Shown: piece by piece, positions 1 to 10,500 of the stretch
Position numbering within the stretch: position 1 is the stretch's first letter
Layout: each line of letters begins with the position of its first letter
DNA from: Nymphaea colorata
Lineage: Eukaryota > Streptophyta > Magnoliopsida > Nymphaeales > Nymphaeaceae
DNA: 64,000 nt
Direction of reading: 5' to 3'
Assembly (NCBI RefSeq): GCF_008831285.2
Contig: NC_045148.1
Span: 12,841,183 to 12,905,182, forward strand
Notes under the pieces: model-generated
What the model saw: the letters and a program-made list of their open reading frames with translations, nothing else
The model's database searches: none
What the model was told of the DNA's origin: nothing
Program-made: the position numbers and the translations under genes

Positions 1-1687
1 ATGAGCAAGATCATGTTGAAGCATTTCGTGTTCAAGAGATTTGGTTTAGAAAGTACCTTCAAAATTGGCAGTGGATTTAGTGTTTTGGGAACCCACTGAG
101 AAGGAAGCAACAGCCAGCAGCTACACACTCGGTTGATTTAGGAGTTGTGTGCCCAAGTAGTTAAGGGGTGATCTAAGGACCATGGGATGGAAGCAGTGCA
201 ATGCACATGTTAGGCCAATGGAACGGCCCTAGCTAGAACTCCAAAGGCACATGCTCAAATTCCCTAAAAAATGAGTGAAGACTAATAATGAGCCTTCATC
301 ATCGGATTTATCATATCAGCCAGTCCAGCTCACTTTTGAGAATGGATGCACCCAAATGATTGTCTTCACCTTAAGGGACAGATCTGGTACCTTGACCAAA
401 ACTGGCATCCAAGCTAGACCATGGAGCAGATGATTGCAAGCTATTGATATAGCTTGGGAGATACGATATCTGCTTAAACATTCTTAGGGAAAGGTTCGAG
501 TCGTTTTGGGCCCTAAATATTGGTGTCTTCACATTAAGAAAGCCTTTTGACAGTTTTGTACAGAAGGCATAGGTTTTGTTGTTTTGATAAAAATACTTTT
601 ATCTATTTTGGTATCCCAACACCAGCCTTTTTTCATCTGAGTGTTAAATTGCCGAAGACTTGATTTTTTTTTTTCGTACATATATTCCTTTTTTTTTTTT
701 TTGTAACAATAAGGTTGCAGTAGCCCTCTCTCCTGGCAGCCTGCATCAGAACCAGTCCAATGCCTATATATTATAAGATATGGGGCTTTAAGTGCTGGGG
801 TAGATGCAAATTTGGTTTGGAAATTGCAACAAATATCCTTATAACTTCAAGTAAATTCATTTCTGTTTTTCAAATAAAATTAAAGAATTATTCTTGTTCT
901 TGTATAATTCTCATGTATATGAATGTGAACCTGTATTAGTTTTCCAAACCTCCTTTTTAGGGTCAATATCTTCTCTAGCCTTTCTTGAGAGAACATATTT
1001 TTATGAAAAAATAGAACATTTTTCAGCGATGCCTCGTAATGATTCTCAAAGGATTACAACCAAATATTTAGGATCAGCAAAGAAATGCTCATGGTGTAGG
1101 CTTATTTTCTATACTACTGTGTGCTTACTTTTATGTTTGTGCTACTTTGCTAACCGAACATGTGGTATAGATTTGGATATGTGAACGCATATCTACTTTT
1201 TTGTCCAAAGTCGATGTTTGCTATCAGTGCACACAAAGCTTGAACAATTACATAGGTACCATATAAAGCCCGGCTCAGTGGACGGGATTCTTTGTAGATT
1301 GTGAGTGCATAAGGTACATTCATATTTGGTGTTATGTTATGCATGTCAGAGTTAAACTTGTTGATTTTGTTGTTTTGTCATGTATGTCATTGCCAATGCT
1401 TTTGACCTCATAGTTCTATTATTTATATCGTTGTAAAAAATTTTGATCTTTTTGTTTTGTTAGGTTTATCACCATCAAAGCTTCTCAATCTTGTTGGTTT
1501 TGTTATTTGTTGCTGTCAATTTTTTTTATTTTTATTCTTTTCTTATGTATGTCACTCAGTGCAAGTGGTATGAGCGCCCTATTAGTAAACCATGACGTCA
1601 ACGAAGAAACTATGTAGATAAATAGTAGTTCAAAGCGAAATATTTAGCTACTTTATATGAATATGATAGAAAACCCTGCTCTTCTAA
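1..1687. other. Unassigned AT-rich DNA
   Basis: No gene, LTR or terminal inverted repeat pair could be supported here. Poly-T runs near 665-702 and 1520-1540 and short open frames (for example 894-1184, plus) have no recognisable domain or codon pattern. The stretch lies downstream of the exon-like pseudogene on the minus strand, so part of it could be that gene's old 3' flank. Confidence 0.4.
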
Positions 1688-2032
1688 CTACATTTGGGCC
1701 TCACCAACAAGACTTCTAGCATGATTTTCATCCATTATCACATCATCATCATTCTCCTTAGCTGGTAACTTGCAAGCCTTTATCAACATTTGTTTCTTCT
1801 ATGCCTCAGAGACTGAAGGTGCCTTGCTTGCCAATGACTTAGTCATTTTATCATTCTTTTGTCTCATATCATTCAGTACGTAATAAGTTTTTGCTGTAGT
1901 ATCTTGGTACTCATCAACAATGTCTACATAATCTGGCTTTCTCACTAGTTTTGAAGCATTATTCTTCAGTTTGGGCAATTGAGGGTATCTCCTTTCTCCT
2001 TTACTCTCCTCATTGAATGGCAAACAAGTAAC
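1688..2032 (-). pseudogene. Broken 3'-terminal exon of an unrecognised host-like gene
   Basis: Read on the minus strand, a pyrimidine-rich tract ending in CAG at 2035-2033 resembles a splice acceptor. It is followed by a frame of about 114 codons that ends at 1690-1688 and is broken once by TAG at 1801-1799. The frame stays open and gene-like on both sides of that stop. It is rich in K, E, D and N, includes the phrase KPDYVDIVDEYQD, and has an acidic stretch (KENDDDV) near the end. This balanced, charged composition is unlike the surrounding repeats, so I infer a real coding exon that has since picked up a nonsense change. I do not recognise the family. No convincing upstream exon is visible before the Copia element that starts at 2399. 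It could be a gene fragment carried by an old transposon, or the true end of a pseudogene cut off by that insertion. Confidence 0.4.
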
Positions 2033-2398
2033 CTGCAAAATCAACATTGTATGCAAGCATACAAAAGAAAATTCTCATGAGGATATCAATGGAGAAAACT
2101 TCAAGTGTTGGAAATGCTCATTAGGCCAATGTTCTAGCTTACTTATTTTGTCTGCTTTCCTACTAATGGTATGTTGCCTCACTCCAATGAGTTAAGCAAA
2201 TGGGAATGCAACGGTTGCGGTTGTTCAAGCAATCTGGGGCATCATCATCAAGAAGTGGCATCATCCTCTAGCCAATGCAAATCCTGAATAGTGGTGAGGT
2301 TTGACTAGTTAAGGGCATAATTTTTTTTGGTAATTTCATGCTGGAAGGGCAGACACATCATTCAAATTTTGAATCTTGTGATTATTCTATGTCCCATT

Positions 2399-2416
2399 TG
2401 TTAGAATGTATGTATT

Positions 2417-2465
<49 letters not shown>

Positions 2466-2916
2466 ATGTGCATGTACATTACATATATTAGTGTGCTAAT
2501 ATATGTCTTACATATATAGATATGTGTATATTTTAGGGTACCTAGGTCATACTTGTAATTTTCCTTTTTCTTTTATGTATTTTTCTATTTCTTTTTACAC
2601 CTTTATTATTATTTAAGAGGGGAACTAGCTGTTGGGCCTCTCTCCAACGGCTAGAATTCTAGCCGTTGGAAATGGCCCAACAGCCATTTCCCCTTCTCCT
2701 CTCTTCTTCCCTTGCATTATAAATAAGGGACTGTTGTCCCCTTTTAGGTCATGGCTTGTTAAGACACATCTTGTAGTATTTGCCTTGTTTGGCTGAAGAT
2801 CAATATATTTTCCTTATCCTCTTGTTAGAGGATTCTTGTGTATTGCCTTGTTGAGTTAGTGAGAGATTCAAGAGTGATATTCTTGAAGTATTTGCTTAAC
2901 TTGGGCCTGATTTACA
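2399..2916 (+). repeat. 5' LTR of the outer Copia element
   Basis: 518 bp, bounded TG...CA. A TA microsatellite fills about 2419-2463, a compound palindrome lies at 2628-2684, and a TATA box (TATAAATA) at 2718-2725 sits about 48 bp downstream of the inner palindrome. The end matches the 3' LTR at 12947-13444 base for base except for scattered changes. Confidence 0.95.
2628..2684. promoter_or_regulatory. Compound LTR palindrome with two inverted MSA-type MYB motifs
   Basis: The core 2643-2670 is a perfect 28-bp palindrome centred on GAATTC. Each arm reads TCCAACGGCTA, an exact match to the mitosis-specific activator consensus YCYAACGGYYA known from plant G2/M genes and bound by three-repeat MYB (MYB3R) factors. 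An outer inverted pair, GCTGTTGGGCC (2628-2638) and GGCCCAACAGC (2674-2684), encloses it. The TATA box at 2718-2725 follows directly, so this lies in the U3 promoter. G2/M control is an inference from motif identity and position. Confidence 0.7.
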
Positions 2917-2927
2917 TGGTATCAGAG
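2917..2927 (+). other. Primer binding site of the outer Copia
   Basis: TGGTATCAGAG starts at the first base after the 5' LTR. It is complementary to the 3' end of plant initiator tRNA-Met, the usual Copia primer. Confidence 0.9.
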
Positions 2928-3241
2928 ACAGGTTTTTGGCTTTTTGTCTTGCTGCCATTCAAGATTGAAGGTTCAGTTTTTATTCTTACGTTGGAGCTAT
3001 GAAGCACTCCAAGTGTTCGAGATTTTGCTTGCTGCAGTTTTACACAAGAAGAGTGTTTTTGCTGGCTTCTTTTTGGTGATTTCTTGAAGAAATTTAGCTC
3101 CCTTGGTGGTGAGCTCGTGGCTGTTGGAAGGGTGACTGGTTTCTATTATTGTTGAGTTTTTATCCTTGCCGTGGACTTCTTTTCACGTGGCTGCCATCTT
3201 CTTCATAACTTGTAAGTGGATCTACCTTGTTGATTGTGCCC

Positions 3242-4072
3242 ATGGATGACAAAGTCTCTTCTATTCCTTTTCCCAAACTCTCGTCAACAAATTACATACA
3301 ATGGGCTAGAACTATGGAACACTTTATTCATAGTAAAAGCCTTTGGGGACTAGTTGATGGGACAAAACTTGAACCACAACTAGTCCTTACGAAAGTTGTT
3401 GATGGAAGGGCTATGGAATTGGATGCAACCGAAAAAGAGAAGGTAATGGCTGAATACAACAAGAAATGGGAAGAATGGAGTGTTGGTCATCACAAAATTA
3501 TTACTTGGATCTTGACTTGTGTTGACAATGCTACTAGCGGGCAAATCTGTAAATTAAATTCTGCCCTAGAAGCTTGGGAATATCTAAAGAAAACTCATAC
3601 CATGAGAGATGTTGCTTATATGCATCATGTTCAACTCAAAATTCATAATCTTCAACAAGGAGATAGATCCATTAAAGATTATGTGGCTGAAATAGATCAA
3701 TTGTATGATGAATTGAGTATTTTTGAACCACATTGGACACAAGATCTTATTCTTAGAGAAAAGCAAATACAACGTGAGAAGTTTTACAAGTTTATCATAG
3801 GTCTTAGACCGGAATTTGATGGTGTCAAAACCGCTTTACTTCATCGTTCTAAAACACCATCTATGAATGAGGCTATTGCGGAGCTTCAAATGGAGGAAAA
3901 TCGTCTTTGTCTTGATAAAGAGAAAGTCAACAATGTGCTTGCCACATCTAGGCCGGGGGCCCATTTGAGACCTTATAGACCTCCTCACTTCAATCGTAGG
4001 AGCAAGAAGAAAAGTTATTTGCTATCATTGTCAAGAAGAAGGACATACCAAGCCAAGATGTCCAAAACTTAG
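3242..4072 (+). pseudogene. Gag of the outer Copia, frameshifted before the zinc knuckle
   Basis: The frame opens upstream at 3227, but MDDKVSS at 3242 is the better start because it aligns with MDERNSS of the inner intact copy. It carries the Copia gag core (NYIQWARTMEHF, LWGLVDG, KLNSALEAWEYL). Relative to the inner copy, several codons have been lost between about 3995 and 4013 with a change of frame. The reading frame therefore leaves the normal protein and stops at 4072, while the CCHC knuckle (CYHCQEEGHTKPRC) continues in the next frame from 4014. Gag normally forms the particle that packages element RNA. This copy would yield a truncated Gag without its nucleic-acid-binding knuckle and without Pol. 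Confidence 0.9.
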
Positions 4073-6956
4073 AACTTTTGACAAAAGAAGCAATGTTGCG
4101 GCTCCAATCCAAGAAGAAAGAAAAGAAGCAAGCTCATTCCAACTTGATCAACTCATAAGTGCTCTTCAACCGTTTCTAAATGGAGGAGGCACACCTTCCA
4201 CTTTGGGAGCTACCGTGGCATCTACTTCTTCAAGTAAGTATTCTTGGATTATTGATTCGGGTGCATCTTTTCATATGACGCCTTGTGGATCCCTTCTCAC
4301 CGAATGCACTAAAAATGATTCTTATTCCTTTGTGAAAACGGCAGATGGTACTTCTCTTGAAATTGATTTTATTGGAAATCTTGACCTAGATTTTGGATCC
4401 AAAACTTTAAAAGTACCTCAAGTAAGACACATTCCTAAATTAAGCTTAAATTTATTGTCCGTTTCTCAAATAGCCGACCTTGGTTTTGATATAATCTTCT
4501 CACAATCCAAATGTTTGATACAAGACCGAGTATCCAAGAAGACGATTGGGGAGGGTTTTAGAACAAAAGATCTCTACTACATAGACTTTTTGGATCTTTC
4601 AAGACCATCTTGCAATATCTCCAAAGAATGTGACATTCAAACTTGGCATCAAAGACTTGGACATTCCAATATAGAAAAAATGTTTCATCTTCCCTTCATG
4701 GAGAATTTTTGTCAAAAGAACTTTTGTTGTAATGATTGTATCAAGGCTAAAATGAAAGCCTTACCTTTTGATAATAGAAACTTTATTGCCCAAAAATCTT
4801 TTGATTTAGTGCATTCGGAAGTGTGGGGACCCGCTCCTATTATGTCGAAAGGAGGATTATTGTACTATGTGATTTTTATTGATGATTATTCTAGACATAC
4901 TTGGGTTTACTTTCTCAAACACAAATCGGAGGTTTTCATAAACTTTAAAAATTTCTACAACATGATCTATACCCAATTTGGCTCAAATATCAAAGTCTTT
5001 AGAAGTGATTCAGGAGGAGAATTTATGTCAAATGAATTTCAACAATTTCTAAAAGAAAAAGGCATTGTTCATCAAAGATCTTGTCCTAACACTCCACAAC
5101 AAAATGGAGTGGCCGAGCCTAAACATAGGCACATTATTGAAACTACTAGAGCCCTTCTTTTATCTAAAAATGTTCCCAAAAACTTTTGGGCTGAGGTTGT
5201 TTTGACTTCAACCTATTTAATTAATAGAATGCCTACCAAACTTTTGAAACATGTTTCTCCTTTTGAGAAACTTCACCATGTTAAACCTAATTACAATAGA
5301 CTTAAAGTCTTTGGTTGCAAATGTTTTGTGTTAAGTGACAAAGATGATAAAATTTCTTCCAAAGCCATTTCTTGTGTTTTTATTGGGTATTCCGAAACTC
5401 AAAAGAGTTATAGATGTTATGATATTGAAAAAGATAAAGTTTATGTTTCAAGAAATGTGATCTTCCTAGAAAATGAAGATGGTTTCAAAGATGAACCCAA
5501 GAAACTAGAAGATTATGCTTTTCTTTGGACTAATGATATTGATGATGATGATGATATTGATGATGATGAACCCGATAAAGTTGTAGAAGTGCCAATTGAA
5601 GAAGTCAACAATGACAATTCTACTCATTTGATTCCTCCAAAAGAGATCTTAGTTTATAGAAGAAGAGATACCCAAAATCAAGAAACTAATCAATCTCTCC
5701 CTAAGAGATCCCAAAGGCACACTAGACCTCCTCAAAGATTTATCTCTTATGAGTCTTTTTCCCTAAAATTTCGAGCTTGTCTTATGTCACATCATTCTTT
5801 TTATGAGCCATCTTCTTACCTTGAAGCTAAAGAAGATCCCAATTGGATTGAAGCCATGAATCTTGAACTTAAAGCTCTTGAAAGCAACAAGACTTGGGAT
5901 ATTGTGCCTCTACCAACAGGGAAAAAGACTATTGGTTGTAGATGGATTTACAAAATCAAAACTAGAAGTGATGGAACCTTGGAAAGATACAAGGCCAGAC
6001 TTGTTGCCAAGGGATATGCTCAAGAATATGGGATTGATTATGAAGAAACCTTTGCTCCTATTGCTCGCATGACTTCTGTTAGAACTCTTATTGCCATTGC
6101 TTCTGTTAAACATTGGACTATTTTTCAAATGGATGTTAAAAATGCTTTCTTAAATGGTCAACTGCAGGAAGAAGTTTTCATGAGTGCTCCCCCTGGTTTT
6201 GATCTACCTCAAAACAAAATTTTACGTCTTAAGAAAGCCCTTTATGGTTTAAAACAAGCTCCCAAGACCTGGTTTGATAAGTTTAGTAGTGTCATGTTTA
6301 ATCAAGGTTTTCAATCTTGCTACTCTGACACTGCCATGTTTGTAAAAACCACCTCCGTAGGTGTAATTGTTTTATTATTGTATGTTGATGATATAGTTAT
6401 TACTGGGAGTGATGATAAATGGATTATAGAGGTTAAACATTTTCTTAACAAATGCTTTCAGATGATTGATTTGGAAAGACTAACTTATTTTCTTGGAATT
6501 GAAGTTGTTTATAGCAAACAGGGTTATCTTCTTTCTCAAATGAAGTTTGCCAGTGAATTAGTTGACAGAACAGGTATCTCAGATGACAAAGTTGTTGATA
6601 TTCCAGAGGCACTGGAAGTAAAAATGAAAATTGATGATGAAGAGATATTGGAGAATCTCACTCCTTTTCGGCAAATAGTTGGCGCTCTCTCTTATCTCTC
6701 CATCACCAGACCTGACACTACTCATGCCGTGCATGTGATAAGCCAATTTCAACAAAGACCCACCTCAGTGCACATGGGAGCGGCAATGCGGATCGTCCGT
6801 TATGTGAAAAACACTATCAACAAAGGACTATTTCTGTCTTCCTCTTCTATATTAGAATTAGTTGCTTATACAGATGTTGATTGGGGTGAAGATCCCAACA
6901 ATAGGCACTCCACCATTGGTTTTTGTGTGTTTTTAGGTGATTCCTTGATCTCCTAG
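4014..6956 (+). pseudogene. Pol of the outer Copia (zinc knuckle, protease, integrase, RT, start of RNase H), ended by a nonsense codon
   Basis: One open frame from the gag knuckle through pol. It contains an aspartic protease with DSGA at 4254-4265. The integrase has an HHCC finger (WHQRLGHSN...CNDCIKAK), core motifs HSEVWGP and RSDSGGEF, and GVAEPKHRH, where the inner copy has GIAERKHRH. Reverse transcriptase has the YVDD box at 6381-6392, preceded by MDVKNAFLNG. The RNase H starts with YTDVDWG; the inner copy has YTDADWG. TAG at 6954-6956 replaces the tryptophan codon of the family motif SLISW, and the frame resumes beyond it. The rest of RNase H is cut at 7007 by the inner element and continues after 12616. 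Pol would process, copy and integrate the element. This copy cannot make it whole. Confidence 0.93.
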
Positions 6957-7007
6957 CGATGCAAGAAACAAAATAAGGTGTCACTATCATCAACAGAAGC
7001 TGAGTAT
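6796..7007 (+). repeat. First copy of a 212-bp identical duplication flanking the inner Copia
   Basis: This segment of the outer RNase H region recurs without a single mismatch at 12405-12616, immediately beyond the damaged right end of the inner element. Both copies contain the same nonsense codon. In a normal insertion only 5 bp (here AGTAT, 7003-7007) would be repeated. Confidence 0.9.
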
Positions 7008-7515
7008 TGTAAATCAGGCCCAAATTCGAGAATACAAATGCTTCAAGAGATACACTCTTGAAGATCCCAACAACTTCAATAGATAATGCAAAGCCAAACC
7101 TCAAACTTGAGGAGAAGATACCAAATATATTAATCTCAAGAGAAGAATACACAAGAGAGACCAAAAAGCCTTAAAAGAACAAAGGTCCCAAGTGCCCTAT
7201 TTATAGAGGAAGTATATAAGAAAGGAGGAAGAAAAGAGGAAGAGGAAGTGGCTGTTGGGGCTCCCAACGGCTAGATTTCTAGCCGTTGGGAACTCCCAAC
7301 AGCTACTTCCTTTCATAATAAAAAAAAGGAAAAGAAAAAGGTTTAGAAAAAGGCATGAAAAATAAAGACAAAATAAATACAAAAAGTTACAAAAAGTCCT
7401 ATGCATACACACATACATTTATATATACAAATCATACATCAAACTGCTAGGAGTTTAAGATATATGATAGTAGATACAAAAACATGTATGTATACTTACA
7501 TTATAAATTCTAACA
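7008..7515 (-). repeat. 3' LTR of the inner Copia
   Basis: 508 bp, bounded TGTAAATCAG...TTCTAACA as read on the plus strand. On the minus strand it carries a TATA box (plus-strand TATTTATA at 7198-7205) and the palindrome at 7262-7291. The plus-strand run CCCCCCCTC at 7516-7524 is the reverse complement of the polypurine tract. Confidence 0.95.
7262..7291. promoter_or_regulatory. Inverted MSA-type MYB motif pair in the inner Copia LTR
   Basis: The arms TCCCAACGGCTAGA and TCTAGCCGTTGGGA are perfect inverted repeats separated by TT. Each contains CCCAACGGCTA, which fits YCYAACGGYYA. It is upstream of the minus-strand TATA box at 7205-7198, the same arrangement as in the outer element. Outer arms GCTGTTGGG and CCCAACAGC also flank it. 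Confidence 0.65.
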
Positions 7516-7528
7516 CCCCCCCTCAAAC

Positions 7529-10500
7529 TTACGGTGTAATCACCAAAAGTTTGCCAAGAAGAAACTGGAATCTTGCGGAAGCTAGTGCTTTGGTGAAGAA
7601 ATCTCCAAGTTGATATTCAGAAGGGACAAAAGATAGATCAATTGTTCGGCTAAGATATTCCTCTCTCACATAGTGACAATCCATTTCAATATGTTTTGTC
7701 CTTTCATGAAAAATGTGATTGCTAGCAATATAGATGACACTTTTGTTGTCGCAGCAGAGCTTGGTGGCGTCATTGAGGTCAATTCCAATGTCCTTCAATA
7801 AGCTTTTCAACCATACAATCTCCATGGTGGTGGTAGCCATTGCACGATACTCTGCTTCAGTTGAAGATAAAGAGACTTTATGTTGTTTTTTGCATCTCCA
7901 TGAAATGAGAGAGTCACCTAGAAAAACACAAAAACCGGTGGTGGAATGCCTATTATTAGGATCTCCACCCCAATCAGCATCAGTATAAGCAATCATATTC
8001 AAGTTTGATGAGGAGGATAGAAAAAGTCCCTTAGTGATAGTGTGTTTGACATATCGAACAATCCTCAATGCAGCTCCCATGTGTAATGAAGTGGGTCTTT
8101 GTTGAAACTGACTTATAACATGTACAGCATGTGATATGTCAGGCCTTGTGATGGATAAATATGTGAGAGCTCCCACCAATTGACGAAAGGGGGTGGGATT
8201 CTCTAGAATTTCTCCATCATCAATCTTCATCTTTACTCCTAAAGCTTCAGGAGTGTCCACTACCTTGTCATCAGTGATTCCTGATCTGCTTATAATGTTA
8301 TTGGCAAACTTCATTTGTGAGAGCAAGTATCCTCTTCTACTATAAGCAACTTCAATACCAAGGAAATATGTTAGTTTACCCAAATCAGTCATTTCAAATT
8401 CATTCTTAAGGAAAGTCTTTACCTGCATAATTCCGTTGGCATCATTACCTGTAATAATCATATCATCTACATATAAAAGCAACACAATTGTACCTATAGT
8501 TGTGTTTTTAACAAACATAGCTGTGTCAGAAAAACATGATTTAAAACCTTGTTTAAACATAACATTGCTAAACATATCAGACCAAGCTTTTGGAGCTTGT
8601 TTCAAACCATACAATGCCTTTCTGAGATAAAGAACTTTGCCTTTAGGTACATCTAGCCCAGGGGGTGAGTCCATGTATACCTCCTCATTTAAGTAACCAT
8701 TCAAAAAAGCATTTTTGACATCCAATTGATATATGGACCATTGTTTAATAGAAGCAACAGCAATAAGAGCTCTAACAGAGGTCATACGAGCGACAGGGGC
8801 AAAAGTTTCTTCGTAATCAATCCCATATTCTTGGGCATATCCTTTGGCAACAAGTCTAGCTTTATACCTTTCAATAGATCCATCACTTCTAGTTTTGATT
8901 TTGTAAACCCACCTACATCCTATTGTCTTTTTCCCGATAGGAAGAGACACAATGTCCCAAGTTTTATTATCATCAAGGGCTTTAAGTTCATTGTTCATGG
9001 CTTCAACCCAAAGTGAGTTAGTTTTGGCTTCAACATAGGATGAAGGTTCATCAAGAGAGTGAATAACTAATAAGCAAGCTCTATGTTTTGGAGAAAAAGA
9101 CTCGTAGGAGACAAATTTTTGAGGTGGATGAATATCTCTTTCAGATCTCCTAAGAGTAGGTTGAGAATCTTGGATGTTTTGTTGAGACCTTCTCTCATAA
9201 ACTATTACATCCCTTGGTGGTGGTCTATTAAAAGAAGTGCTATCAACCTCATTTAGAGCATCATCATATGAAGAGTGCAAAACATCATCATCATCATTAT
9301 CATAATCATCATCTTTTATCCATAAAAAGGAATATTCATCTTCATGCTTGGGTTTATTTTCATTAAAGCCATTTTCTTCTTCTAAAAAAATCACATTTCT
9401 AGAAACATAGACCTTATCGTTTTCAATATCATAGCATCTATATCCTTTTTGAGTTTCGGAATAGCCAATAAAGACACATTGAATAGCCCTAGATGAAAGT
9501 TTATCATTTTTGTCATTTAAAATGTAACATTTGCAACCAAAGACTTTGAATCTTTTATAAATTGGCTCCAAATTAAAAAGTTTTTGAAAAGGTGAAATAT
9601 TTTCTAAAATTTTAGAGGGCATTCTATTAATCAAGTAAATGGATGTAAGAATTGCTTCAGCCCAAAAATTTTTTGGAACATTTTTTGATATAAGGAGAGC
9701 TCTTGTTGTTTCAAGAATATGTCTATGTTTTCTTTCGGCGATTCCGTTTTGTTGGGGGGTTTTGGGACAAGACTTTTGGTGTATAACTCCCTTTTCCTTT
9801 AGGAATTCTTCGAATTCATTGGAAATGAATTCTCCTCCGGAATCACTTCTAAAAATTTTAAGGTTTGCATCAAATTGAGTTTTGATCATGTTGTAAAAGT
9901 TTTTGAAATTCAAAAAGACTTCCGATTTGCGTTTAAGAAAGTAAACCCAAACATAACGAGAGAAATCATCTACAAAAATGACATAATAAAGTAAACCACC
10001 TTTAGACATAATAGGAGCGGGACCCCATACATCCGAATGCACTAATTCAAAAGGTGCTTTTGCAACAAAATTTCTATTTCCAAAAGGTAAAGCCTTAATT
10101 TTGGCTTTAATACAATCATCACATGAGATCATTTCTTTACATTTCTCTTCCAAAAAAGGGATACAAGACATTTTTCCTAAACTTGAATGTCCAAGTCTTT
10201 GATGCCAAATTTGGATGTCACTCTTCTTGACTACATTGCAAGTTGGGTTGGAAAGATCCAAATAATCAACATAGTAGAGATCATCTTTCCTAGAACCTTC
10301 CCCAATCGTCTTCTTGGAAAGATGGTCCTGTATCAAAAATTTATTTTGTGAGAAGACAATATCACATCCATGATTTGTTATTTGAGAAACCGACAAGAGA
10401 TTTAAGTTAAGTTTGGGAATGAATCTAACTTTTGGTATTTTGAAAACTTTTGAATCAAAATTTTGATCAATATTCCCAACACATCTGATTTCAAGAGGAG

